A DNA stretch of 64,000 nt from Amphiduros pacificus (Eukaryota; Annelida; Polychaeta; Phyllodocida; Hesionidae), in NCBI GenBank assembly GCA_949316495.1, contig OX439004.1, forward strand, positions 10,824,536 through 10,888,535. Direction: 5' to 3'. The notes under the pieces are model-generated. The model saw nothing but the letters and a program-made list of their open reading frames with translations, was not told the DNA's origin and made no database searches. Below, one piece after another: positions 34,229-45,900 of the stretch (positions within the stretch are counted from its first letter, which is position 1; the number at the start of each line of letters is the position of its first letter). Position numbers and translations under genes: made by a program.

Positions 34229-35994
34229 TTATGCATAAAGTTTCCCCATCCACATTTCCCAAATATCTTGTTTATAATTATTGCTTTTCTTGACCAGCAC
34301 AGGAATGGGTTTTTTTCTCCTGGGATTCTTTGCATCAGTTACTGATCTTACTGATGAATGTGGCCTATCAACATGTTCATTCCAATCTAGAATGGCAAGA
34401 TTGTTCCTGAGCATGTAATTGTTCTTCCCAAAACAGATCCGTTTGTCATGGAATTGGAGCAGGGCATTGTTGAAGGACTCAACATAATGAGTGTCATCAC
34501 ACCAGCTGTATAGGTCTGCTTCTTTATAGATGGGCATGTTTTTAATGAAGTCTGAAAGTATCTGCTCTGCTTTTGGACTGTTGATTTGACACTTAGATGG
34601 CAAGTAGTGAGGTTTCTTACAGTTTGAGTTTGGATCACAGTGTGCATGATCTCCCTAGTGGTGACAAATAAAGTTCAATAGACTTTCCCTCAGCTTTGTA
34701 GCATCCCCACCAGAGTTCTTCATCGACCAAATGTGTGGGTTTTAAAAGAACCCCCTTTGTCAGATAATTCTGGATGCCACATTATTCCAATTTTTATTTT
34801 GGGCCCACAAGCTATTTTCTTAAAATCACGGGCAACACCTTTAGTTGCATGCCAGTTGTCTTTGCTATTTCTTGTTGGCTTCCTTTGGTCTCTAACATAT
34901 GCTGTCACAGAGGCATTGTTATCATGGGCATGTTTTGCAACTGTACACCCTTTTTCATCGAGATAGTTGTAAATTCTCTGTATTCCAAGGAGTTCACGCC
35001 TTTGGGAACAGGGATCGTCATCATGACTAATTGTTTCAGCTCTTATTACTTTATGGGTCTTCTCACCAAGGCAAATCACATCTGAGAATCGGGCATTTTT
35101 CCTCCAGCAGTGGCGGGCATCAGTTGTAATATCAATGCCCTCCTGGACTTCAGCATTATTGTCAGGATCTGTCACAGAGAGGGCCATCTCTTCATCAAGG
35201 GCTTGGTCCTGGGATATTGTCGCCATGTCTTCTACAACACTACTGTAACCTTGGTCATCCTGCATGATATTTATGGTTTTAACTGTTAAATTGCCTATAT
35301 TGGTTTGCTCACAAAACTTGACATACTGGTTAAACAACATTCCTGAGGTAAAGTATCCATGTGCTGCCCTTAAATTGACCAGGAATTGTCCTCCCTCTAC
35401 ATGTTCAGATGAGGTCCATGACAGGGTATGGCCACTTTCACACATGATGTCTGTTTTAAGGACATGTCCAAACTTCTCGTGGGATTCCACTCTCATAGGA
35501 GCCTCACATTTCTCATGATGATTATTGATCAAAGTGATCAAGTGCTTGCATGATGACAAAGTGCCAATAAATAATTCCTCCTGTAGGGTCTGTGCCTGCA
35601 TGACATACTGGTACTGAGGTGTGACAACAGTTGCTACACTTGACTGCCTCACTATTGGTTCACCTGCAGGGACCTTGTCCAAATTGCTAGCAATATACCA
35701 GTCAAGGGCCTGGCACAAGACAGAGTAATTGCTGACTTTATTAATATTTCCTTGTCCAATATGCAGTTTGATGGTGTCAATCTTGTTCATGAGTAGTGTC
35801 TTGTCAGCTTTAGTTTTACAATAATAATCCACACTGCATTTTAGTGCAGTCTTCTCCCTCTTTTTCTTAGCATTTCTCTCTTTCTGTTTAATTGGATCGT
35901 CTGATGGGTACTTCCTCTTGGGAGGGGCATTGCTCTGTAAGACCTCACGCAATCTTACAGGTGTAGGAACAGCATTATTGTTATTCATTTCCAT
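34229..35994 (-). pseudogene. Kolobok-like DDE transposase, broken
   Basis: The main frame runs from ATG at 35,994 to a stop at 34,720 (424 codons). It has a basic, Lys/Arg-rich start (KRKYPSDDPIKQKERNAKKK), then ITTDARHCWRKNARFSD, GEKTHKVI and HAHDNNASVTAYVRDQR, with a DNWHATKG stretch next. Homologous sequence resumes in another frame (WSMKNSGGDATKLRE), is crossed by one in-frame stop near 34,663 and ends in the frame closing at 34,229. That part holds SWCDDTHYVESFNN. D in TTDAR, D in HAHD and E in YVESFNN are my candidates for the catalytic triad. One frameshift plus one stop separate the parts. No THAP domain is seen, unlike some Kolobok families. Confidence 0.75.
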
Positions 35995-36791
35995 AATGAA
36001 ATGCAATGTAGTTGTCTGACATAGGTTTTAGCAGTGTAACACAGAAACTTAGTCTGAGAACTGGCAAGATTAGTTTAATGATGCAAAAATGCCAGATTTC
36101 AGGACTATTCCATTTATTATTGATAAAGGGGTAGTTTTGTGGCAAATTAATATTTTGGGCATGAACCTTTCAATAAGACTAATATACCAAATATTATTCT
36201 CTCTGAGATGCATTGTCAAGATAATATTTTAGCATCTTAATTGACCATACCATAGATGTGATCACAGCTTTGCATGGCAATATACACACTCATACATTTT
36301 TTTTCATTGGACTCACCCAATTTGGAGGTAATGCAGAATTGACCAATTATTCTCTGACTGGGTGTCAAATTGCTATCTACCTATTTGCATAAGTGTATCT
36401 GCATAAGTGTATCTGGTACTTTTTATCAGTTTTTAAATCACTTATCTCCACTAGATTTCTCTGGCATATCCTTTTCTCAGCATGTCCTTCCCCTGGTACA
36501 GAAGTAGGGGTCATGTTCATGTAGCATTTTGATAAGAAATAATTACTTGACATGTCCAAACCAATGGAAATTGGTTGGGCATAGATTATGTAAGATAACA
36601 TAATATTAAATACTTAAAAATAATTGTTGATAGCAGACTAATCTCATTTACCCCACATTTAAAAAGGGTTTTTCCAACCATTCTGCAGCATGTGGTCAGT
36701 GATAAAATATGTGTAGAGGACACATGGCCCTGCACTAAAGGTCATTCAACTCAGTCTCAGGGCCAGAGCACAACTAAACATTTGTGTGAAT
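35995..36791. promoter_or_regulatory. Probable bidirectional control region of the transposon
   Basis: About 800 bases between the divergent starts of the transposase (35,994) and the cysteine-rich gene (36,792). No core promoter element could be identified with confidence. The assignment rests on the divergent layout. Confidence 0.35.
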
Positions 36792-37400
36792 ATGTCACGA
36801 CCTACACCAAAATGTATCAAAATTGTCAGACTAAGGCTAACACAAAAGCAAGAATGTGCAATAAGACAGTTATATGCAGAAAAAGGATGGAAATATGATG
36901 TTTTGGAGGAGCAGGTAATGCCTGTCTTGAGCTTTCCTGGAGTAAGCAGATTGAAATGTGAAGATGGGGAGGACATATCTGTTGATGTCATGGATTGTAA
37001 TGTAGAGGGAGAAAGCAGGGCTTTGTCAACTGGTGATCTGGGAAACCAACCTCCATATCCTGAAGATCCAAGCCTGGCATTAGAAGAAGGACAATGTCCA
37101 TTTTGCTTAATTAGACCTTGCATTGCCACCAACCCACAAAGCTGTATGGGTGTCAAACAGCATCCTAGGCCTGGCAATAACCTTGTGAGAAAGGATCGCT
37201 ACAGAAGGTACTGGAAGACACTGGACAGACTTGGAGCATGGCATATGCCTCTATACATTGCCAAAAAACATGCTTCAATGGAAGGCCATGAAAAAGTGGT
37301 TATCAGCCGAGAAATAATACCTGATTGTGTTCTGAAACTTGTGAGGGAATACTTTCCAAATCCTCCTGGCATCCCTTATCTTGGACATAAATGGTGGTGA
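36792..37400 (+). CDS. Transposon accessory protein with P2X7-ballast-like cysteine-rich domain
   Basis: An intact 202-residue frame from ATG (MSRPTPKCIKIVRLRLTQ) to TGA at 37,400. The N-terminal third is basic and helical-looking, the middle is acidic. The C-terminal half has CPFCLIRPCIATNPQSCMG, then DRYRRYWKTLDRLGAWH, then REIIPDCVLKLVREYFPNPP followed by GIPYLGHKWW. The CxxC..C..C cluster, the R-YR-xW motif and the IPxCVxxxVRxxFPxPxGxYxGH ending follow the layout of the P2X7 receptor's C-terminal zinc-binding ballast domain (YRCYATWRF ... ILPSCCRWRIRKEFP). That similarity is by eye and distant. Unlike the transposase, this gene is undamaged. Its role in transposition is unknown. An internal ATG cannot be excluded as start. 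Confidence 0.7.
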   Translation: MSRPTPKCIKIVRLRLTQKQECAIRQLYAEKGWKYDVLEEQVMPVLSFPGVSRLKCEDGEDISVDVMDCNVEGESRALSTGDLGNQPPYPEDPSLALEEGQCPFCLIRPCIATNPQSCMGVKQHPRPGNNLVRKDRYRRYWKTLDRLGAWHMPLYIAKKHASMEGHEKVVISREIIPDCVLKLVREYFPNPPGIPYLGHKWW

Positions 37401-38029
37401 TTGGGATTACAATTTTAGTGAAGTACACAGCACTGGTGAAGACAACACTAATTGTTGAAGTTTATATATCATTATTAAGTGATCACATATAATTAATAGT
37501 CATATAATTTATCTAATTTATTAAATTAAAATTTCCACTTTTCATGCAGTCCAAGTGAGCAAGGGACTTAGCAGCAGCAGGCATGCATCCATGCATCCAC
37601 GCAGTCTAGCCATGTGCTTCTGTGTTTACAAACACTGACCACACACACAAATGTATAAACAACACAGCTTCAGCTGTCACTCAAACTTGAAAATAACTGT
37701 CAAATCCAAATTCTTTCCAAACTTTGTGGTAGGAATTATACATTATACAATTATATTTTTGTACTTTGACTACAGAAATAAATTCTCCAAGTATTCATGT
37801 TTAGTACTGGTAATTATTGAAAATTGGGCTCAGCTCAGCTCAGATTCAAATCCATTCACAAGCTGGCCATCACTCTCACAGGCCTGTTTATATAGTGGCG
37901 GTGGGGCTTTAAGGAGTTAACAAATATTGACATTAAATTCAATATAAATATCTTAATCCTGCACAAATCCTTTGTACTAATAATGGACACCTGTTACTCT
38001 TGTACATTAGATGTATAAAAGTAAGGTAT

Positions 38030-39433
38030 GGAAGGGTCTATTAAATCACAAGGGGCAGGGTGGTCTATCCTTGAGTCAGTCAGGTCATTTTAGGTCTATT
38101 TAAAAATAATGGAAGGGTGGTCTATCCTTGAATCAGTCAGGTCATTTTAGGTCTATTTAAAACTAATGGAAGGATGGTCTATCCTTGAATCAGTCAGGTC
38201 ATTTTTAGGTCTATTAAAACATAAGGGCAGGGTGGTCTATCTTTGAGTCAGTTAGGTCATATTTAGGTCTATTAAAACATAAGGGCAGGGTGGTCTATCT
38301 TTGAGTCAGTTAGGTCATATTTAGGTCTATTAAAACATAAGGGCAGGGTGGTCTATCTTTGAGTCAGTTAGGTCATTTTTAGGTCTATTAAAACATAAGG
38401 GCAGGGTGGTCTATCTTTGAGTCAGTTAGGTCATATTTAGGTCTATTAAAACATAAGGGCAGGGTGGTCTATCTTTGAGTCAGTTAGGTCATATTTAGGT
38501 CTATTAAAACATAAGGGCAGGGTGGTCTATCTTTGAGTCAGTTAGGTCATATTTAGGTCTATTAAAACATAAGGGCAGGGTGGTCTATCTTTGAGTCAGT
38601 TAGGTCATTTTTAGGTCTATTAAAACATAAGGGCAGGGTGGTCTATCTTTGAGTCAGTTAGGTCATATTTAGGTCTATTAAAACATAAGGGCAGGGTGGT
38701 CTATCTTTGAGTCAGTTAGGTCATTTTTAGGTCTATTAAAACATAAGGGCAGGGTGGTCTATCTTTGAGTCAGTTAGGTCATTTTTAGGTCTATTAAAAC
38801 ATAAGGGCAGGGTGGTCTATCTTTGAGTCAGTTAGGTCATATTTAGGTCTATTAAAACATAAGGGCAGGGTGGTCTATCTTTGAGTCAGTTAGGTCATAT
38901 TTAGGTCTATTAAAACATAAGGGCAGGGTGGTCTATCTTTGAGTCAGTTAGGTCATATTTAGGTCTATTAAAACATAAGGGCAGGGTGGTCTATCTTTGA
39001 GTCAGTTAGGTCATTTTTAGGTCTATTAAAACATAAGGGCAGGGTGGTCTATCTTTGAGTCAGTTAGGTCATATTTAGGTCTATTAAAACATAAGGGCAG
39101 GGTGGTCTATCTTTGAGTCAGTTAGGTCATATTTAGGTCTATTAAAACATAAGGGCAGGGTGGTCTATCTTTGAGTCAGTTAGGTCATTTTTAGGTCTAT
39201 TAAAACATAAGGGCAGGGTGGTCTATCTTTGAGTCAGTTAGGTCATTTTTAGGTCTATTAAAACATAAGGGCAGGGTGGTCTATCTTTGAGTCAGTTAGG
39301 TCATATTTAGGTCTATTAAAACATAAGGGCAGGGTGGTCTATCTTTGAGTCAGTTAGGTCATTTTTAGGTCTATTAAAACATAAGGGCAGGGTGGTCTAT
39401 CATTGAGTCAGTTAGGTCATTTTTAGGTCTGTT
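38030..39433. repeat. Minisatellite, 58-bp unit, about 24 copies
   Basis: Units of the form ggtctattaaaacataaggg + cagggtggtctatctttgag + tcagttaggtcatattta. The first few units at the left edge are divergent; later ones are nearly identical and differ mainly at 'catattta' versus 'catttta'. The array ends about 115 bases downstream of the last EXD3-like stop codon. Confidence 0.95.
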
Positions 39434-39547
39434 AAAAAACAACCTTGGGCACAGCAGTTTCTCCAGGAGTTGGTTATGTCATCTGTGAATGCTAGAATCA
39501 GAATATTCAGCATGAGGAGTGAGACTAAACAAATATAACAATGAGTC

Positions 39548-39985
39548 CTATGAAGCCGTAGCTTGTATTTGTCTTCCCTTGTCATAAACACAAGCTTCCT
39601 CCTCACCAACATCGAGAACGTGAGCAAACTGCTCGCAGACTTGTGAAAAGTGCTTCCCTTCCCAGAATACCTTGCCACATTGTGCGCATACATAATACAG
39701 CTCCACCTTCTCCAACAGTCCTTCCGGTATCTTCTCTACTTGTACCGGAATTGCGTTCCCAACAGTCAAATATTCCATGTTGATATGGTCATACTTCAAA
39801 TCTTTTGACTCCTCCATCCCTTTTTCCTCTTGTGCACTTGCCTCTCCATGTTTTGATGGAAACTGTCTGTATTTTGTCAGCCCAGTCGGGTTGGATTTCC
39901 CTTCTTGTAACCACTTGTGTTTCTTGTGCCACGCGGCTGTCATCTCTGTAGGGGGTATGAGAAGATACCGGTTGCCATTACATAC
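39548..39985 (-). CDS. EXD3: EXD3-like last exon, form B (distal)
   Basis: Acceptor ctgtcactgcag. It encodes VCNGNRYLLIPPTEM, a linker, then KIPEGLLEKVELYYVCAQC, GKVFWEGKHFSQVCEQ and a stop (145 residues). With the preceding exon it forms SRCQ|VCNG, so the first CxxC spans the junction; CAQC is the second. Closer to the usual Mut7-C end than form A. The tail (DVGEEEACVYDKGRQ) is unfamiliar. Confidence 0.85.
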   Translation of the reverse strand, partial: VCNGNRYLLIPPTEMTAAWHKKHKWLQEGKSNPTGLTKYRQFPSKHGEASAQEEKGMEESKDLKYDHINMEYLTVGNAIPVQVEKIPEGLLEKVELYYVCAQCGKVFWEGKHFSQVCEQFAHVLDVGEEEACVYDKGRQIQATAS

Positions 39986-42900
39986 CTGCAGTGACAGAAA
40001 CATTGAAAAAATAAAAAATCAGTATGTTCATTGGCTTTTGGTAAATGATAAATATGTTGCTGATAACTGCCTTAGGTTGTGTGTGTATGTGTGTGTGTGT
40101 GTATGTGTGTGTGTGTATGTGGAATTGCACTATATTCAATACCCAAAGCCATCGGCAAAATAGACTTGAAATCCACTGTTTTCATAAATACCATGCACTG
40201 CCCACCCAATTTAAGTCCCGACTCCAATAGAACTCGTTTTCCGGCAACAGGTTTTTAAGGAACCATGTATCCATTAATTCAACATTGGATTTTAGGCTTG
40301 TTAGAAAAAATTTCTTTGTCTTTTCTTGATCTCAGCATCGTTTCTTGGAATCTTCTAAATGCCATTTCACGTTGTCAAGTTTGATATCGGGTAAAAAACT
40401 GAAGAAAAAACCCTACAGAATGCACATGGATTTGTATTTTTAGACATTATGACTGAGAAAGATAGTGGCTTGGGTCAGAACGGCAACAGTCAATCGCCGG
40501 AGGTCGAGTTCATTTAGGATGGAAACTTCAATATACTGGGCAGTGCGTGGTGTATCTAGAAACAGTGGATTTCATGTCTATTTTGCCGATGGCTTTGGGT
40601 ATAAGTAAGAAATAAAGAATCTATTAATCTCAACTTTTAACACAATCACTTATAAAAAAAAAACAAAGCATTCCTGAAACCACAGAGGTCACAAGCAATT
40701 TTACAGAGGTTTGGGGGATGCTTTAATGATATGTGGCTATGAATCTGTGGTACAAGCAAGCTATCTCACTAAAATCACCCAAAATACTCCAAATATGGTA
40801 ATTGTGTTTTGCTGAAAGTGCCAAGTACTGACTGTACTCTTTGGACCAACAGGTGGTCACATGTATACAACCACGTGACCTTTATTGTGGTCTGTCGGGG
40901 TTTTTGGCCTGTACCAATCTGCAAACAATAATGGACAAACAGGGCTCTGTGAGCCAAATCATCCCATTGTCCAAATCTAAAGGTGTCCCACTGTCAGCAA
41001 GACTTTCCTAAGCAGATGTTTGCACAAGATCACTGGTCAGCTAAACAAAGTTTGTTGACAAAGTGCCCAATGGATGATTTGGATTTTAGCAGAAGACTCA
41101 CCCACTTTCAAATGGCACAGAAATTTATGATGGGGAAATATGATGAGTAATAACTTTTGATCTCAAAGTTTGGGGTATAAACATTTATATCATGCAAGGA
41201 AACAATGCTTCAAAACCTCATTTCATGAATGCTTTAAGGCAACAGTATTTCAAAATTGAACATTACCTTTTTAACATAACAGAAGTCTTAGAATAATGAT
41301 GGCAAATTCCCAAGATCTAGTTTATGGACAGTTATTCAAGTGTTAAAACTTGCTTTTAGCATATATATTAGTCAAGAGACCATCAAATACTTAGCAAATG
41401 GCGTTAGTTTATATGCATGTCAGAAGTATTAACATGGTACCTACATTTTGTCTTGGAATTTGTATGCTTCCATCACTTACATTTGGTATATTAATATTAA
41501 AGGATGATTAATTCAAATCTGTACTTTTGCATACAACTGACAAATATTTTTTCATTTATTTTTTAATCACTCTCTTCATTCTCCAATTCCCCATATTATT
41601 ACCTTCTTTTTCTCAAACAGATAATTTCTTATACATCCCAGAAGGGAGCATGTAAACCATCTTTATGTGGCATACTAAGACTTTGTATGGCAATCTTAGT
41701 TCATAGAATAGAACATCAAAATCAATGGCGCCAAGCCTCTTCAATTAAAATTGTTTCACATATATTTTGGTTTGTCATATTTTATTTTTAGACAAAACTT
41801 TACAATGAATGTTAATCAAATAATATATTCAACTCCAAGTCAACATAAATTAAATTTAAATCCATATTCGAACCCAATTTTTTTAGACTTTATATTCTAA
41901 AATTTATAATGAATTCATCACCTAATAAAAGATAATTGTATGAACCATACATGCTAAGGGATGATTAACAAATTTGCTGGTGTGGTCCAGCATTATTCTG
42001 CTGTGGTCTAGAAATATTCTGGTGTGGTCTAGAAATATTCTGCTGTGGTCTAGAAATACTCTGGTGTGGTCTAGCAATATTCTGGTGTGGTCCAGAAATA
42101 CTCTGCTGTGGTCCAGCATTATTCTGCTGTGGTCTAGCAATATTCTGCTATGGTCTAGAAATATTCTGGTGTGGTCTAGAAATATTCTGCTGTGGTCTAG
42201 AAATATTCTGCTGTGGTCTAGAAATATTCTGGTGTGGTCTAGCAATATTCTGCTATGGTCTAGAAATATTCTGGTGTGGTCTAGCAATATTCTGCTGTGG
42301 TCTAGAAATACTCTGGTGTGGTCTAGCAATATTCTGCTGTGGTCTAGAAATACTCTGGTGTGGTCTAGCAATATTCTGCTGTGGTCTATAAATATTCTGG
42401 TGTGGTCCAGCATTATTCTGGTGTGGTCCAGCATTATTCTGGTGTTGTCTAGCAATAGTCAATTTCCTTTATTTTTTTATAACATTTGTCAAATATTGTT
42501 TCCACTAACATGGTCATTAACACTGACAATACTGAGTCTACAGTTGGTCCAAGGAAGATTTTCATAATGATTGACAGATTTTAAAGAACTTTTTTATTCT
42601 GATCCTCACAATGAAAATGTCTCTCCCAACATCTTCTGAATTATTTCTTAAACTGCCATTCGTATTCCCAAAGTGCAGGCCATTTCTGTATAAGGTATAA
42701 AGGCACGGGCTCCATTCCACAAGACCTTGCCACAGGAGGTGCAACCATAAAACACCTGCACTCTCCCACTCTCATAAGCATTTTCTGGAACTTTATCTAT
42801 TTCAAGATTCATTGAAGATTCAAGATGGTTTTTCAAAATATTAGATTTCTTATGTGAGATATTTTCTCTATTCCAGTTGCTAAAGAATGTGTCTCCAACA

Positions 42901-45900
42901 TTGTCATCAAACTGGTGTCCATGGCCATTTGAATTAAGCGAATCACTGTATCCAACTTTTGCCAATTGCCCCACTTTAGTTGGCCTTAAAGGGCAACCTC
43001 GACCAATTCCAATCATCCGCAACTCATCAAAGTTTGAAGGAAGACATCCCCGACCTACTTTCAGCATCAAGGAATCCTTGTTTTTGGCAGGGAATCCCTG
43101 GCCTCTTTTTGAAAATAGGGAATCCTCAGATAGTTTTAGCACCCCACAATTGTCATATCCTGAAGAACACTTTTGGTCTGTTTTTAATATCTTGGAATTC
43201 TCAAATCCAGCGAGACATCTTTGTTCTACTCTTGCCATTTTGTAATCGCTTGTTACTGCAAGACATTCTGGACCTGCCGGTACTTTTGATGATTGTGGAT
43301 CCTGATATCTTACAGGACATTTCCGACCTACTTTTAATATCAGAGAATTGTAATTTTGTGCAGAACCTTCCTGATGTTTATCTATGGAAGCCACATCCAT
43401 AGAAAGTTCTTGGCTTTTACTCTCTGTATATGAATCCTCACAACTGGCTGGGATTCCCTGAACATTACTTGATATCTGCAAGTCTTCATCATCTAACTCC
43501 TCATTGCTTAGAACATCATTGTCATCAAACGCATACGTTGGTTGAAATGCTTCTGTTTTATGCAGACTCATATATTTATTTTGCTGGCAGGTCCTTCTTA
43601 TTTCCTCTCGACTGATTTGTAAAATGTCTTCCCCATTGCAGAGCTGTAAAGCAGAAATTTGTGCTAAAAGCTTGACTTATATCCAAATAAACTGTTGCTG
43701 TTTCATTGTCGTCTTTGATTAACTTTTCACTTTTGTCATTGTGCTCATCATATTCAAGGGGAGCTTTCACTTCCTAAGCACATTTTTGAAGGGCGAAGGA
43801 GAATTGAAACGTATATATATCTGTGGGATCTGACAATGTGGCACAATTAGTTAAACCTGATTGTGGCTGAGAATGTGGCTTTCTCCAAGCATGTTGGGAA
43901 TGAATAAGTATGACTTCATCGTGGGATTATAACCTACTTACTAAACTAATTTGTAAACAAGACGAAAGCAGCTAAAATAGCTATGTTGCGATTTTTAATC
44001 TTAGAATAGATCAAATGAGACAGCACTGGAAATAAAATGGAAAAAATGTGAAGAATTTGATGTTAAGACCATGTCAATCGGACCAGTATTAGCAAAGTTA
44101 TGACTTTGATCTGGCATGGATGTGTTATCTTTGCAAGGAGATATGCTCAATATCAAGCATATTTAGATATTTGTAAACTGATGTATCTAGTGAAATGACC
44201 ATATACAATACCTGACATCTGCTGAAGATGTCTTTCTGTGTGACCTTGACATTGAAGTAATGGAGGACATCTGTGGCCTGATCTCTGGCAAGCCCTGGTG
44301 CCACGTGATAACACCAACCCTCTGGGACCTGGCCCCGCAACTGAAAGAGAGAGAAAAACAAACACTTTTCATTTGTACAGATTGTGTGTCATTTACAATG
44401 AAAAAAAAACATGATAATTTATAAATTCCAATCAGACTCGATCTACTTTTATTTTATGAATCTGCAAGATTTTGTATGAGACAAAACAGTTATTCTTACT
44501 TCTTGGTAAGGTTGACCACTTGTCAATATCACTCTCTTTTCTCTGAGTGCTATCTGTAATAAAAACATCACTAGGTTAGGTCAGTTTATTAAAAAAAAAG
44601 AAAAAATTGTAAAATCCATATATATTTTGATATCTAAATATTATCTTGAAAATGTGTGGGAAATTATATGCATGTTTAAATTTTATTTATTGTTTGATGG
44701 TGAAGGGGGAAATTCAGCTAATATCAAATAGTTGTAGCAGATATAGGCGGGATGCCAATTGGTTTTGCCTAGTAAACATAAAGATGTAGATGTATTGCTG
44801 CCTTACTGAATTACAAACCTGACATGACAAATCATCCAGTCACAGATTTACAAGGACAAGAGATTAACCCTTAAAGCATGGGCCTCAGCTTATATGTAAA
44901 ATTATAACATATATTCAATCTCTGCATGGCCTGGAATCAAACCCATGACCTTTGAATCACCACAGATGAACTGATCCTTATAAGCTTGTGCTCTAACCAA
45001 CTGCATCTCAGCTCATGACCCCAGAACATGTTAACCTGGCATGGAGGTGTTAACCTGGCATGGATGTGTTAACCTGGCATGGACGTGTTAACCTGGCATG
45101 GACGTGTTAACCTGGCATGGGCATGTTAACCTGGCATGGACGTGTTAACCTGGCATGGACGTGTTAACCTGGCATGGTCATGTTAACCTGGCATGGGCAT
45201 GTTAACCTGGCATGGACGTGTTAACCTGACATGGACATGTTAACCTGGCATGGTCATGTTAACCGGGCATGGACGTTTTAACCTGACATGGATGTGTTAA
45301 CCTGGAATGGAGGTGTTAACCTGGCATGGACGTGTTAACCGGGCATGGACGTGTTAACCTGGCATGGATGTGTTAACCTGGCATGGACGTGTTAACCTGG
45401 TGTGGACGTGTTAACCTGGCATGGGCATGTTAACCTGGCATGGACGTGTTAACCTGGCATGGAGGTGTTAACCTGGCATGGTCATGTTAACCTGGCATGG
45501 TCATGTTAACCTGGCATGGACGTGTTAACCTGGCATGGGCGTGTTAACCTGGCATGGGCATGTTAACCTGGCATGGACGTGTTAACCTGGCATGGAGGTG
45601 TTAACCTGGCATGGACGTGTAAACCTGGCATAGACGTGTTAACCGGGCATGGACGTGTTAACCTGGCATGGTCATGTTAACCTGGCATGGGCATGTTAAC
45701 CTGGCATGGATGTGTTAACCTGGCATGGATGTGTGAACCTGGCATGGACGTGTTAACCTGGCATGGGCATGTTAACCTGGCATGGACGTGTTAACCTGGC
45801 ATGGACGTGTTAACCTGGCATGGATGTGTGAACCTGGCATGGACGTGTTAACCTGGCATGGGCATGTTAACCTGGCATGGACGTGTTAACCTGGCATGGA

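Larger units (their letters stand above)
33978..37908. mobile_element. Kolobok-like DNA transposon with two divergent genes
   Basis: 3,931 bp, flanked by TTAA at 33,974-33,977 and 37,909-37,912. The ends are perfect 8-bp inverted repeats (agccccac / gtggggct). A perfect 15-bp subterminal inverted repeat, cacatggctagactg, lies at 34,100-34,114 with its complement at 37,602-37,616. Inside are a minus-strand transposase and a plus-strand cysteine-rich gene, divergently arranged around an approximately 800-bp control region. TTAA targets are known for Kolobok and piggyBac. The DDE layout of the transposase points to Kolobok. The transposase gene is broken, so this copy is probably not self-mobile, but intact ends could still be acted on by a relative. 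Confidence 0.85.

Noticed and set aside
34774-35518. Plus-strand frames opposite the transposase
   Set aside because: Antisense shadows; the minus frame has the conserved motifs.
41922-42567. 177- and 197-codon frames with 7-residue repeats
   Set aside because: They arise from the 21-bp array on both strands; no start context, no domain.
42877-43402. Plus-strand frames opposite last exon A
   Set aside because: Shadow of the coding repeat; the minus frame carries the zinc knuckle.
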